From positions 1 to 64,000 of the forward strand of contig NZ_JAHCST010000004.1 of the NCBI RefSeq assembly GCF_018476525.1: a DNA stretch of 64,000 bases. The letters are read 5' to 3'. Below the pieces are notes generated by a model, which saw only the letters and a program-made list of their open reading frames with translations, had not been told where the DNA came from and did not search any database. The translations under genes were made by a program, and so were the position numbers. This document shows, piece by piece, positions 15,710-24,825 of the stretch. This DNA is from Acrocarpospora catenulata. Lineage in GTDB: Bacteria > Actinomycetota > Actinomycetes > Streptosporangiales > Streptosporangiaceae. Every line of letters starts with the position of its first letter. Within the stretch, counting starts at the first letter, position 1.

Positions 15710-16842
15710 GCGGGCTCGACACCTGGCGCGGGCCAAACCGGCTCGATGCCCTGCGCGGGCCGAGTAAGCCCGTGGACCACAATGCGCGCAGTATCGCCGC
15801 GCTGGCCGCGAATCCGGCCTGTCAACGCCGCGCCATCCTGGACGCCGCCGGCATCGACAAGGGCAGCACCATCCAGCATCTCGGCTACCCGCACCAGTTC
15901 GGTCAGTCGCCGTTCGCGCTGGCCCGCCAGGAACAGTTCAAGGCGATCGTCAAAGCGCACGGCGGCGCGCACATCCTGCGGCTGCTGCGTGAGCTGCTGC
16001 ATCTCTCCGTCGAGGAGGCCGGGTACCACAACGTCGAGGACGCCGCCGACGACAACGGACGGGCAGTGCGGCACCGCCACACCAGAACGGTGCTGCGGTC
16101 GGCGGCCGAGCAGCCGGAGCACGCGGCGACGCTGTTCGACGACCCCCTGCTCAAGCTCAACGTGGCGGGCTACGACGTCTACCTGGAGCCCGACGTCATC
16201 GCCTTCCAGGTGGGCCGCCAGTTCCACGTGGTGGCGATCAAAACCTTCGCCGTGGTGGACGGGCAGGCCGACACCCCCAAGGTGTCCGCTGCCGCCCGCG
16301 AGGCCGCCGTGTACGTGCACGCGCTGCGCGAGCTGTTCAGTTCGCTCGGCCTCGACCCGGCCCGGGTGGCCCACGACGTGGTCCTGATCTGCCCCAAGGA
16401 CTTCATGAACTTCCCCACGGCGGCCCTCGTCGACGTGCGCCACCCGCTGGAGGTGCTCCGCCGACAGCTGGAGCGCCTGTCCCGGATCGACGACATCCTC
16501 GATGAGCTGCCCCCGGGCCTCAGCCTCGACCTGCGGATGGAGGGAAAGACGCCGACCCGCCCGGCCGCCGAACTCGCCGCAGCCGTCTCGGCCCTTGAGG
16601 CCCGGTACGCTCCCGAGTGCCTGGCCGTCTGCGAAATGGCCTACTTCTGCCGCGCGGAGGCACGGGCGTGCGGCTCGCTGGAGGCCCTCGGCCGGACCGT
16701 CCGCGACGACCTCGGCGGTCTCGAGTCCATCGACACGGCGATCCACCTCATCTCCGGCGACCCCGTCTGCTCACCCGAGCAGGACGCGATCGCCACCCGG
16801 CTCCAGTACCTGCGGCGGCTCCATGACGAGGCGGTCGCATGA
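15706..16842 (+). CDS. Cas4/RecB-like nuclease candidate with Fe-S-type cysteines
   Basis: A 378-residue protein whose N-terminus (MSGLDTWRGPNRLDALRGPS) is the parent of the upstream repeat. Core features resemble RecB/Cas4-type PD-(D/E)XK nucleases: EPDVIAFQVG (Asp163), VVAIKTF (Lys179), then AREAAVYVHALR (Glu199-x3-Tyr203, in place of QxxxY). The acidic residue normally two before the Lys is Ala177, so the site is degenerate or shifted. An N-terminal cysteine (NPACQRR, Cys39) and a C-terminal CLAVCEMAYFC (Cys305, 309, 315) match the 4Fe-4S arrangement of Cas4, AddB and Dna2 with one extra spacer residue. It overlaps the next gene by 4 bases. The assignment is from motif reading only; structure prediction would settle it. 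Confidence 0.55.
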   Translation: MSGLDTWRGPNRLDALRGPSKPVDHNARSIAALAANPACQRRAILDAAGIDKGSTIQHLGYPHQFGQSPFALARQEQFKAIVKAHGGAHILRLLRELLHLSVEEAGYHNVEDAADDNGRAVRHRHTRTVLRSAAEQPEHAATLFDDPLLKLNVAGYDVYLEPDVIAFQVGRQFHVVAIKTFAVVDGQADTPKVSAAAREAAVYVHALRELFSSLGLDPARVAHDVVLICPKDFMNFPTAALVDVRHPLEVLRRQLERLSRIDDILDELPPGLSLDLRMEGKTPTRPAAELAAAVSALEARYAPECLAVCEMAYFCRAEARACGSLEALGRTVRDDLGGLESIDTAIHLISGDPVCSPEQDAIATRLQYLRRLHDEAVA

Positions 16843-18275
16843 GTCTTCTGCGCTCCTACCTGAAGGTGGCGGCGGTGCGCGACGGCCGGGCCCAGCGTGC
16901 CACGACCGTGCGCCACGTCCATCTCGCGGACGCGCCACTGGTGTTCGTCCCGCTGCGGTTGGCCGGGGAGGCGGCGGCCCCGCTCGCCGCGATGGTCGGC
17001 GACGACCGGGCCCACCCGCACCTGCTGGTGGTCACCAATCCCCGGAACCGGGATGAGCGCTTCGCCTTCATGGCCGAGCTCGCCGAGGTGGTGGTTTCTT
17101 ATATCGAGCGATTCACCACCCAGGTGGAAATGTCTGACACCAGGACCCCGTACGAGCGGTGCCTGGACGCGCCGCAGATCCTGGTCCCCAACCCGGCCGG
17201 GGTCGCCTTCACCCGCCTGCTCGGCCGGTCCACCCGGTTCCGCAAGATCGAGGGCCCGCACGCGGTCCCGCCGCGCGTGCCGTTGCTCGGCCGGTGGCTG
17301 ACCTTCCTGCACGATCGCAGCGAGTTCGCCGACTCGGCGATGCTGCTCGCCATGACCGGCCTGCTCAGCGAGCACTGGGTGACCGGTCAAAGCGCCGCCG
17401 AGGACGCGAAGCTTTCCACGCAGCTCGCGTGGATCGATCCACCGCACGGATTGACGGGCGCCGAGGCCGCGGTACAGGCCGAGGATCCGCTGCGGTCGCC
17501 GCCGGCCGGTCCCGACACCGACCCCGGCTTCGACCACGCCGTGTTGCAGCCCCTGATCGGCGGATACGGCGTCACCGCCCAACTCCGGGAGGCGCTGCAC
17601 GAGCAGCTCGAACCCACCTGGAACGACATGTGGCAGGCCGTCGACCTGCTCCGTCCCCTGCCGGAGGGGGCCAGCGTCGCCGCCCGCTGGGAACGCGACC
17701 GCGCCGCGCTGGCCTGGCACCAGAGGTGGCTCACCGACGGAGGTCTGCCGCAGGGCCGCCTGGACAGCGCGGTCGCGGCGGCGCGGCGGCTGGCCACGCT
17801 GGAGGCCGCCCAGCAGAGCTACGAGGCCAATCGCGCCTTCGACGATCCGCTGGTGATGGCCGACTACCGGGCCGCGGGCGTCGCCTTCGCCGGCCGGGTC
17901 ATCGCGGTCGAAGCCGACCGGAAGATCACACCACCGGGTGGGAAGCGGGCGGTCCTGCGGCCGCTCGTCAGCGTACGGACCGACGACTCGGTCCGGCTTT
18001 CCCCGGGGACGCGGCTGTTGTCACCGGCCCGGCCCAAGCAGAAGGCCCATCTGGAGTCCGTCGAGGGCGATGTCGCGGTGCTGCAGCTGAACGGCGGTCT
18101 GGGCAAGGGCACCACCCTGCCGGGCGTGGGGGAGATCATCTGCTACGCCGACCTCGACCCCGAGGGTCACCGCCATCCGTCGCTGCCCGACCTCGCCGAC
18201 ACCCCGTGGACCCACGGCGGGCCCCCCGCCGAGTACGTGCCGACCGACGAGGACGCGCAGGAGGTCTGGTCGTGA
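16839..18275 (+). CDS. Hypothetical protein, third gene of nuclease-helicase operon
   Basis: A 478-residue protein with no signal peptide or membrane helix. Residues 1-150 look like an alpha/beta domain (LVFVPLRLAGEAAAPLAAMV, HPHLLVVTNPRN, APQILVPNPAGVAF). The middle is helical and rich in Trp, Arg and Ala. The last 130 residues look like a small beta-barrel: AGVAFAGRVIAVEADRKI, RPLVSVRTDD, LSPGTRLLSP, VAVLQLNGG. Such a fold could bind nucleic acid or the partner helicase, but this is inference. It starts within an ATGA overlap and ends in a GTGA overlap with the helicase, so fixed stoichiometry is likely. Family not recognised. Confidence 0.65.
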   Translation: MSLLRSYLKVAAVRDGRAQRATTVRHVHLADAPLVFVPLRLAGEAAAPLAAMVGDDRAHPHLLVVTNPRNRDERFAFMAELAEVVVSYIERFTTQVEMSDTRTPYERCLDAPQILVPNPAGVAFTRLLGRSTRFRKIEGPHAVPPRVPLLGRWLTFLHDRSEFADSAMLLAMTGLLSEHWVTGQSAAEDAKLSTQLAWIDPPHGLTGAEAAVQAEDPLRSPPAGPDTDPGFDHAVLQPLIGGYGVTAQLREALHEQLEPTWNDMWQAVDLLRPLPEGASVAARWERDRAALAWHQRWLTDGGLPQGRLDSAVAAARRLATLEAAQQSYEANRAFDDPLVMADYRAAGVAFAGRVIAVEADRKITPPGGKRAVLRPLVSVRTDDSVRLSPGTRLLSPARPKQKAHLESVEGDVAVLQLNGGLGKGTTLPGVGEIICYADLDPEGHRHPSLPDLADTPWTHGGPPAEYVPTDEDAQEVWS

Positions 18276-19570
18276 CACCGCAGCAGCAGGCGGGGGCCGC
18301 CACCGCCGGCATCCTCGCCGACTACTCCAGCGGAAGCCACCGCGGCCTGGTCGTCGACTCCCCGCCGGGGGCGGGCAAGACCACCCTGGTCGCCGCCACC
18401 ACCACGGAGCTCGCGCGGGCCGGGGAACGGCTGATGATCGTCGCCCAGACCAACGAGCAGGTCGACGACCTCGTCGACAAGCTGGCCGGCAAGTCCCCCG
18501 GGCTGGCCATCGGCCGCCTGCACGCCGAAGGCTTCCAGCCGCCGCCCCGCGTCACCCGCCACGCCAACGTGATCGCGCACAACAAGATCGAGACCGTCGA
18601 GCAGTGCCAGGTCGTCGTGGCCACCGCCGACAAGTGGGCGTACGTCAAGGGACGCACCTGGGAGTGGGCGATCGTGGACGAGGCCTACCAGATGCGCTCG
18701 GACAAGCTGCTCGCCGTGGCGCCGCTGTTCGCCGACGGGCACGCCCTGTTCGTCGGCGACCCCGGCCAGCTCGACCCGTTCTCCGTGATCGACAGCGAAC
18801 GGTGGACCGGGCTCGCCTGGGATCCGCTGCAGAGCGCCGTCGCGGTCACCCAGCGCACCAACGACCTCAAGGTGCACCAGCTGCCCGTCTCCTGGCGCCT
18901 GCCCGCCACCGCCGCTCCGATCGTCTCGCGCGCCTTCTACCCGGCGGGTGGCTTCGCCGCCGGCACGGGCGACGGCGATCGCCGGCTGGAATTCGCCGTC
19001 AGCGGCCTGAACAGCCCGTGGGACGCCACCCTCGAACACGCGGCGGCCACCGGCTGGGCGCTGCACGAGCTGCCCAACCGCTACACCGTGCGCACCGACC
19101 CGGACGTGGCCGAGGCGTGCGCCGGCCTCGCCCGCCGCGTGGTCGAACGCGGCACCCTCGCCCACGACGAGCAGGGCTCGCACCGCGTCGACCCGCACCG
19201 CGTCGCCGTCGGCTGCGCCCACAACGACCAGGTCACCGCCGTCCGCGCGGCCGGCGTGCCCGAGGGCGTCACGGTGGACACCGCCAACCGGCTCCAAGGC
19301 CGTGAGTACGACGTCACCATCGTCTGGCACCCGCTCTCCGGCCGCCGCGACGCCACCGCCTTCCACCTGGAATCCGGGCGCCTGTGCGTGCTGACCTCCC
19401 GCCACCGGCACGCCTGCGTCGTGGTCGCCCGCGCCGGCATCGCCGACCTGCTCGACCAGCATCCGCCGAGCTCCCGCGTCCAGCTCAACGTCCCGATCAA
19501 GTTTCCGGACGGCTGGGCGGCCAACCACGCGGTCCTCGCCCATCTCGCCGAACACCGCGTCCGCGTCTGA
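18272..19570 (+). CDS. Superfamily 1 helicase / AAA-type ATPase, Upf1-Dna2-like
   Basis: A 432-residue helicase core. Motif I is PPGAGKTT (residues 31-38), motif II IVDEAY (134-139), motif III VGDPGQLD (161-168), a motif IV-like QLPVSWRLP (203-211), motif V TVDTANRLQGREYDVTIV (334-350) and a motif VI region CVLTSRHRHACVVVARAG (372-389). GDPxQL together with QGxExD points to the SF1B Upf1/Dna2 branch. It is short for a free-standing helicase, so it probably acts in a complex with the three upstream products. The GTG start overlaps the preceding stop; the frame is open further upstream only as a shadow of gene 3. Confidence 0.85.
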   Translation: MTPQQQAGAATAGILADYSSGSHRGLVVDSPPGAGKTTLVAATTTELARAGERLMIVAQTNEQVDDLVDKLAGKSPGLAIGRLHAEGFQPPPRVTRHANVIAHNKIETVEQCQVVVATADKWAYVKGRTWEWAIVDEAYQMRSDKLLAVAPLFADGHALFVGDPGQLDPFSVIDSERWTGLAWDPLQSAVAVTQRTNDLKVHQLPVSWRLPATAAPIVSRAFYPAGGFAAGTGDGDRRLEFAVSGLNSPWDATLEHAAATGWALHELPNRYTVRTDPDVAEACAGLARRVVERGTLAHDEQGSHRVDPHRVAVGCAHNDQVTAVRAAGVPEGVTVDTANRLQGREYDVTIVWHPLSGRRDATAFHLESGRLCVLTSRHRHACVVVARAGIADLLDQHPPSSRVQLNVPIKFPDGWAANHAVLAHLAEHRVRV

Positions 19571-19572
19571 CC

Positions 19573-19619
19573 CATCATCGCTGTTCTCCCGCTGTTCGTC
19601 GGCGGGAAGGGCGATGTTG
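19573..19619 (+). terminator. Hairpin after the helicase gene
   Basis: An outer stem pairs CATCATCGC with GCGATGTTG and an inner stem pairs CCCGC with GCGGG. There is no T-run, so it could be a weak terminator or an mRNA 3' end structure. Confidence 0.4.
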
Positions 19620-19643
19620 GCGGGGTCTCGCTAGGAATCCAGC

Positions 19644-20510
19644 ATGAGTACCGCTGAGGAGACTCCGGTCATCGGGCCGGGTCGGTTGAGTTTGTCGGCC
19701 GCGCGGCATCCGAATGGGTTCTGGTACGTGGTCGGGCTGGGGATGGGGCTGGCCAACGCCGTACGGCACCGGCGGACGGGGTATCGGCGGCCGAGGCCGT
19801 ACACGACGGAAGAGGTCACGCGGAGTGTGAACTACGTGGTGGCGGTGGTCGATCGCTGGGAGGAGGACGGGGTTCGGAGTTGGCGGGGGATGCGGGTTCT
19901 GGAGTTGGGGCCGGGGCCCGATCTGGGGACGGGGGCGGTGATTCTGGCTCGGGGGGCCGCGTCGTACACGGCGGTGGATCTTTTTCCGCTGGCGGGGGAC
20001 GCGGGGGCGCGGTACTACGAGGCGCTGGGTGAGCGGCTGGGCGGGCCGGTGGATCTGGGGCGGCTGGGCTATCACGTGACCGCCTACCCCGGGATGCCTG
20101 GGGTGGACGGGCCGTTCGACGTGGTGGTCAGCAGTGCCGCGCTGGAGCATTTCGAGGACGTGCCGGGGACGTTCGCGCGGCTGGCGGAGTTGGCGGCGCC
20201 CGGGGCGACGATGGTGCATCACGTGGACGGCATGGTGCACATGCGGGGAATCCGGCCGCGCGACCCGCTGAACCTGCTGCGCTACTCGGACTGGACGTAC
20301 CGGCGGATGAGCTTCCCCGGGGTGCCCAACCGCCTGCGGGCCGACGACTACCTGGCCGCGGCCGAGGCGGCGGGCTGGCGGGCGCGCATCGTGCCGGGCC
20401 GTACCGCGCCGGACTCCTACCTCGATCGGGTACGGCCCGGGCTGGCCAGGCCCTACCGGAACCGGAAGGACCTGGCCGCGTTGACCTTCAGCGTGGCCGG
20501 GGAGCGTTAA
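19644..20510 (+). CDS. Class I SAM-dependent methyltransferase
   Basis: A 288-residue protein with the Rossmann methyltransferase pattern: MRVLELGPGPDLGTGAVILA (motif I, residues about 84-104), YTAVDLFP (motif II acidic residue), FDVVVSSAALEHFEDVPGTF (motif IV/post-II) and a C-terminal domain. The substrate is unknown. It is transcribed away from the helicase and converges on the Ig-module gene, whose stop overlaps its own by 4 bases. It may belong with surface glycopolymer genes downstream rather than with the nuclease operon. Confidence 0.8.
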   Translation: MSTAEETPVIGPGRLSLSAARHPNGFWYVVGLGMGLANAVRHRRTGYRRPRPYTTEEVTRSVNYVVAVVDRWEEDGVRSWRGMRVLELGPGPDLGTGAVILARGAASYTAVDLFPLAGDAGARYYEALGERLGGPVDLGRLGYHVTAYPGMPGVDGPFDVVVSSAALEHFEDVPGTFARLAELAAPGATMVHHVDGMVHMRGIRPRDPLNLLRYSDWTYRRMSFPGVPNRLRADDYLAAAEAAGWRARIVPGRTAPDSYLDRVRPGLARPYRNRKDLAALTFSVAGER

Positions 20511-22852
20511 CGACGGCCCCAGGCGGTCGCCACCGTAGCCGGGTCCGCGTACGTGGCGCCGCGGGCCTGGTTGAGGGCGGTGGTGAAGTCGGCGGCGCAG
20601 TAGGACTCGCCGTCGCTGGTCCAGTGGGTGCGCCAGTCGGCGCCGGTGCAGTCCCACTGGGTGCCGGTGCCGCCGAGGCGCTTGCCGCGCAGCAGCTTGT
20701 AGAACTGCAGGATGCGCCACTGGCCGGGGACGCCGGAGAGCATCGCCGCCAGCTGGTCCGGCGGGGTGTAGCGGGTGCCGATGGCCGCGCCGAGCACCGG
20801 AACCCAGTGGTAGCAGGTGAGGGCGGGGTCGTTGCACCAGTTGCCGGCCAGGCCCAGGACGCTCACGAAGTACGGCGAGGCGACCTGTTCGCGCAGGTTG
20901 ACCCCGTACCCGTAGGTGCGGCCGTAGGCGAAGCAGGTGGCCACCGGGTCGAGCTGGACCGACGTGGTGGGCGGGCTGCCCGCGTAGCCGGGGTACAGGA
21001 ACAGGCCCCAGGCGCGGTGGTGGCCGTGGGCGGCGAAGGCGTCGAGGGAACCGCAGGTCTCGGCGCGCAGCGTCGCCGGGGACGGCTGGGGTTGCCCGGC
21101 CGGCGGAGTGAGGTTGAGGTAGTTGGCGCTGTGGCTGACGAAGCTCCAGCCGTACTCGTCGCGGAGGCGTTCGGTCTCCGGCCAGGTGGCGTAGTCGGCC
21201 AGGGTGGCGTCGCAGAAGTTCTCGTCGGCGTAGCGGACCACGATGGAGCCCGTCACCGGGATGCCGCGGTTGCGCAGGTCGTCGGCGAGGTCGCCGAAGA
21301 GCGGCACGGAACCGCGCCGGAACCGGCAGTTCTGGTCGACCGCGCCGAGCTGGGAGCGGCTGGCCAGCAGGGTGACGTACCCGGGCCCGGCACCGCTGCC
21401 CCGGCTGAACGGCACGCTGGCGACGGTGGTCAGTCCCCGATCGTCCACGGCTTCAGCACGAAGGGTGAAATTTCCGTACGAGGGCGGGGTCCAGGTCGCC
21501 GACCAGGTACGCGTGCCCGTTGCCCGGAAGGTGGTGAAGGGCCCCCAGGCGCCGGTGGCAGGCTGCCAGTACTGGCTGGTGTCCCGATTGAAGACGGAGA
21601 GCCGGACCTCGGCGACCGCGGTGTCGTCGGACGCCGTGCCGGTGAAGGTGATCGTACCCGCGCCGTACCCCTTGCCGAGCACCGGCGCGGTGATCGTGAC
21701 CTCCGGGGCGAACGCCGCCGAATCGGGCTCGCCGACCGTGAACGGGATCCGGGAGTAGGCCGGGTCCTCCTGGCCCGCGGCGTCGATGGCGGTGAACTCG
21801 GCCTGGTAGCTGCCGGGGCCGGGCGGCGTCCAGGCCCAGGTCCAGCCGGTACGGGTGAACAGCTGCTGCCCGTTGGCCACCAGCGCCTTGCCGCCGTCCC
21901 GCGGACCGGTCAGGGTCACGGTACGCCGCTGGTAGGCGCCCCAGGTTCCGTCGGTTCGGAGCCACTTGCCGGTGGCACGGTCGAGCAGGGCCACCGCGAC
22001 CGAGGCGACGCCCCGCGCGTCGTCGGCGACGCCCTCCCATTTCACCGGCCCGCCGCCGGGGAAGGCCCGGCGGGTGGTGGTGACGGTGGTGGCGGGTACG
22101 GCGCCGTCGGCGAAGAAGGTCCGGCTGATGTCGCGGGTGGCACCGGAGCCGTCCCGGACCTTGACCGCGAAGGTGTACTGGCCGTCCTCCTGCGGGGTCC
22201 ACCGGAAGGTCCAGGTGAAGGTGCCGGAACCGGCGAAGGGGGTGGCCTGGAGGGCCTCGTAGTTCGCGTCCCAGGTGCCGTTGGGGTGCCACCACTGCTG
22301 GGTGCCGACGTTGCGCACCGCCACCCGCACGTCGGTGACCGCCACGTCGTCGACGGCCAGGCCGCGCAGCACGACCTCCCGGCCCCGGGACACGATGGCG
22401 TCCTTGGCCGGCTCGGCGATGGCCGCGTTCGGCTGCGCCTCGACGGCGGCGGGCAGCTCGGTCACGGTGAACCGCCGGTACGGCAGCGCGGGGTCGGTGC
22501 CGCCGTCGGCCGCCGTGGCGACGGCCTGGACCAGGTAGTCGCCCGGCTCACCGCCCGGCCAGGTGTAGCTCCAGGTCCCGCCCGGGCCGACCGGCACGCT
22601 CTGCGCGCTGTACTCCCCCCAGCCGTCCGGCCGCCACCAGAGCTTGCCCACCCGGTCCTGAATACCGACCCGGACGGAGACCGCCCCGGTCGCGGTGCCG
22701 CCGACGGTGACGGGCGCGCGCGAGTACAGCGTCCCCTCCCCCGGGGTGGCGATCTGCGCGGCGGGGGCCGCCGCGGCGGTCCCCGCGAACGGTGGGATCA
22801 CGAGGACCGATGCGCCCAGCAGGACGGCGACGGCCAGCCGTCGGAAGTTCAT
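20507..22852 (-). CDS. Secreted multi-Ig-module protein with C-terminal enzymatic-type domain
   Basis: 781 residues with a signal peptide (AVAVLLGASVLVIPPFAGTAAAA). Four Ig-like modules of about 110 residues follow, each with a signature D-R/x-x-T/V-G-x-x-W-x-x-x-[DN]-G-x-W-G-x-[YF], such as DRATGKWLRTDGTWGAY. From about residue 500 a different domain begins (GYVTLLASRSQLGAVDQNC, then PVTGSIVVRYADENFCD, YGWSFVSHSANYLNLTPP). The S-H-S and repeated Trp/Tyr recall polysaccharide deacetylase barrels, but the metal ligands are not clear. It lies 14 bp after pstS and probably shares its transcript. Three related modules occur in the gene at 44886. Confidence 0.75.
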   Translation of the reverse strand: MNFRRLAVAVLLGASVLVIPPFAGTAAAAPAAQIATPGEGTLYSRAPVTVGGTATGAVSVRVGIQDRVGKLWWRPDGWGEYSAQSVPVGPGGTWSYTWPGGEPGDYLVQAVATAADGGTDPALPYRRFTVTELPAAVEAQPNAAIAEPAKDAIVSRGREVVLRGLAVDDVAVTDVRVAVRNVGTQQWWHPNGTWDANYEALQATPFAGSGTFTWTFRWTPQEDGQYTFAVKVRDGSGATRDISRTFFADGAVPATTVTTTRRAFPGGGPVKWEGVADDARGVASVAVALLDRATGKWLRTDGTWGAYQRRTVTLTGPRDGGKALVANGQQLFTRTGWTWAWTPPGPGSYQAEFTAIDAAGQEDPAYSRIPFTVGEPDSAAFAPEVTITAPVLGKGYGAGTITFTGTASDDTAVAEVRLSVFNRDTSQYWQPATGAWGPFTTFRATGTRTWSATWTPPSYGNFTLRAEAVDDRGLTTVASVPFSRGSGAGPGYVTLLASRSQLGAVDQNCRFRRGSVPLFGDLADDLRNRGIPVTGSIVVRYADENFCDATLADYATWPETERLRDEYGWSFVSHSANYLNLTPPAGQPQPSPATLRAETCGSLDAFAAHGHHRAWGLFLYPGYAGSPPTTSVQLDPVATCFAYGRTYGYGVNLREQVASPYFVSVLGLAGNWCNDPALTCYHWVPVLGAAIGTRYTPPDQLAAMLSGVPGQWRILQFYKLLRGKRLGGTGTQWDCTGADWRTHWTSDGESYCAADFTTALNQARGATYADPATVATAWGRR

Positions 22853-22866
22853 GATTCCGGTGTCTT

Positions 22867-24807
22867 TCAGTGTTGGCGTCGGCGCAGGCGGGCCACGGTG
22901 CCGCCCAGGGCCGGGCCGAAGACCACGGCGATCAGGGCGAGCACGGTCGCGAGCAGCGTCCAGGGGGTGCTGGCGGCCTCGGCCACCTTCTTGACCTCGG
23001 TGGCGGCGCCGCCGGCCAGTTGCGGGTTGATGTTGGCGTTGCCGCCGCTGGTGCCGCCGGTGGTGTTGAGCGGGAGCACCTGGCCGTCCGGCGAGAGGGT
23101 GCCGATCGGCGTGCCGCTCGGGTCGGTCACCACCGTCCCGGTTCCGGAGCCGTCCCCCGTGCTCTGGTCGGTCGGCGTGCCATCCGGGCTGAGGGTCCCG
23201 TCGCCGCCGTTCCCGGTCGGGGAACCGTCGCCGCTCGATTTGCTGGGGCCGCCGTTCTGGTTGTTCTTCCCGGAGCCGTTGCCGGACCCCGAACCGGACC
23301 CCGAGCCGGAGTTGGAGGCGGACGGCGTGGGCGAGGACCCGTTTCCGCCACCACCGTTGTTATTACTGTTGTTGTTGTTATTGCTCGCCCCCGGCGACGG
23401 GCTGGCGCTGGGACTCGGCGAATTTCCGCCACCGTTGTTGTTATTATTGTTGTTACCGCTGTTGTTGTTATTGTTGTTATTATTATTGTTGTTGTTGGTG
23501 TTCGGCGGATTCTCCTCGATCGCCTTCTCGCCTTGCTCGCCGCACTTCTGGCCGTTCGGCAGACTCAGGCTCTTGTAGTACTCACCCCACTGGTTGCCGT
23601 TGGCGGGCAGGGTGGGATGGCCGGGCACCGAGGCGAGCGCCTGCAGGCCCTGGTTGATGAGCTCGGTCGGCAGCTGCGAGTAGCCGATCTGGTCGACGTT
23701 CTTCTGGCCCTCGGTGATCGCGTGCAGGGTGAACTTGCTGATCACCTCGCCCTTGGCGGCGTCGAACCCGTCGGTCGGCACGATGATGTAGTTGTAGCTG
23801 GAGATCGGGTACGCGTTGGGATGCGTGTGCGCGTACACGTCGGTCAGGTCGTAGGTGCCGTCATTCTTGCGGCGGGCGGCGGTCAGCGCGATGGCCTGGC
23901 TGCACGCGGTCGGCTCGGCGTAGTTGCCGGAGGCGTTCTTCAGCTTGACCACCGACAGACCGGCCTGGATGGCGAAGGCGTACTCGGCGTACCCGATGGC
24001 GCCCTTGCCCGCCTGCCCCTGCTGCACGGTGATGGCCACGGTGTCGGAGCCGCTCTTGTACTCCATGCCGGAGCCCCGGTTCTCCGGCCACTCGTCGGTC
24101 GCGCCGCAGGTGTTGCTCTGGCAGTCCTCCGACGGCGAGGCGGGCGGCAGCCCGGGGCAGCCCTCGCCCTTGGTGCAGCTGCCCTCCATGTAGCCACGCC
24201 ACCGCTGCGGGTCCTGCTTGCTGAGGTACTCGGTGAACACCGACGTGGTCCCGGAACCGCCCTTGCGCACCACGGGGTAGATCGGGGCGTGCGGCAGCCG
24301 GGCCGCGATCTCCGGGTTCTCGTCCTTGATCCCCTGATCGTCCCAGAACATCTCCGCCTCGCCCCGGTACTGGTTGTAGTACGCGGCGGTGAAGATCTTC
24401 ACCAGCAACGGCCCCGACAGCTTCAGCCCGCTGATCGACTGCCCGGCGTTGTCCTTGATGTTGTACATGACCGCCGTACCACCCCCGACCAGCGGCATGT
24501 ACGTGTACGGAAAGTTCGGCACAGCCTCGGTCCCAAGCCCCTCAGGGAACCGGTAGGACACGTCACTGGAGGCGAAGTCCGCGTTCTCCTTCTTGGCGAA
24601 GCGATCCCGCCCCGCGGTGGACCCCACCTGCTGGTAGTTGATCGACAGCCCCTGCCGCCGCACGTCCACGATCCACTGCTGAATCGCCAGATACGCGAAC
24701 GTCGACCCGGCCCCGTTCACGGTGGGCAGATCGGCACCACTCGCGGGCCCCGGACCGATCCCCACCAGGAAAAGGGCCATGAGGACCGCCACCAGAGCGC
24801 GGTTCAT
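22867..24807 (-). CDS. pstS: Phosphate ABC transporter substrate-binding protein PstS with Asn-rich linker and C-terminal membrane anchor
   Basis: 646 residues. A signal peptide (ALVAVLMALFLVGIG) precedes a PstS-type domain: VNGAGSTFAYLAIQQWIVDV, NYQQVGSTAGRDRF, ADFASSDVSY, PVVRKGGSGTTSVFTEYLS. Unlike normal PstS (about 370 residues) it continues with an Asn-rich tract (about residues 435-480), a long Ser/Gly/Pro linker and a C-terminal helix (PWTLLATVLALIAVVFGPAL) with a basic tail. It is therefore anchored in the membrane by its C-terminus, not as a lipoprotein. It follows pstB on the same strand, separated by a TnpB element; SD AAGGAG precedes the ATG. Confidence 0.85.
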   Translation of the reverse strand: MNRALVAVLMALFLVGIGPGPASGADLPTVNGAGSTFAYLAIQQWIVDVRRQGLSINYQQVGSTAGRDRFAKKENADFASSDVSYRFPEGLGTEAVPNFPYTYMPLVGGGTAVMYNIKDNAGQSISGLKLSGPLLVKIFTAAYYNQYRGEAEMFWDDQGIKDENPEIAARLPHAPIYPVVRKGGSGTTSVFTEYLSKQDPQRWRGYMEGSCTKGEGCPGLPPASPSEDCQSNTCGATDEWPENRGSGMEYKSGSDTVAITVQQGQAGKGAIGYAEYAFAIQAGLSVVKLKNASGNYAEPTACSQAIALTAARRKNDGTYDLTDVYAHTHPNAYPISSYNYIIVPTDGFDAAKGEVISKFTLHAITEGQKNVDQIGYSQLPTELINQGLQALASVPGHPTLPANGNQWGEYYKSLSLPNGQKCGEQGEKAIEENPPNTNNNNNNNNNNNNSGNNNNNNNGGGNSPSPSASPSPGASNNNNNSNNNGGGGNGSSPTPSASNSGSGSGSGSGNGSGKNNQNGGPSKSSGDGSPTGNGGDGTLSPDGTPTDQSTGDGSGTGTVVTDPSGTPIGTLSPDGQVLPLNTTGGTSGGNANINPQLAGGAATEVKKVAEAASTPWTLLATVLALIAVVFGPALGGTVARLRRRQH

Positions 24808-24825
24808 CGGTTGCTCCTTCGCTGG

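Noticed and set aside
17159-18271. Upstream extension of the helicase frame
   Set aside because: The extension is Arg/Pro/Gly-rich shadow sequence of gene 3; the GTG at 18272 with the 4-base overlap is the natural start.
20624-23578. 984-residue plus-strand open frame
   Set aside because: It is antisense to the Ig-module and pstS genes, with Gly/Val/Arg-rich low-complexity translation caused by high GC, and no motif.
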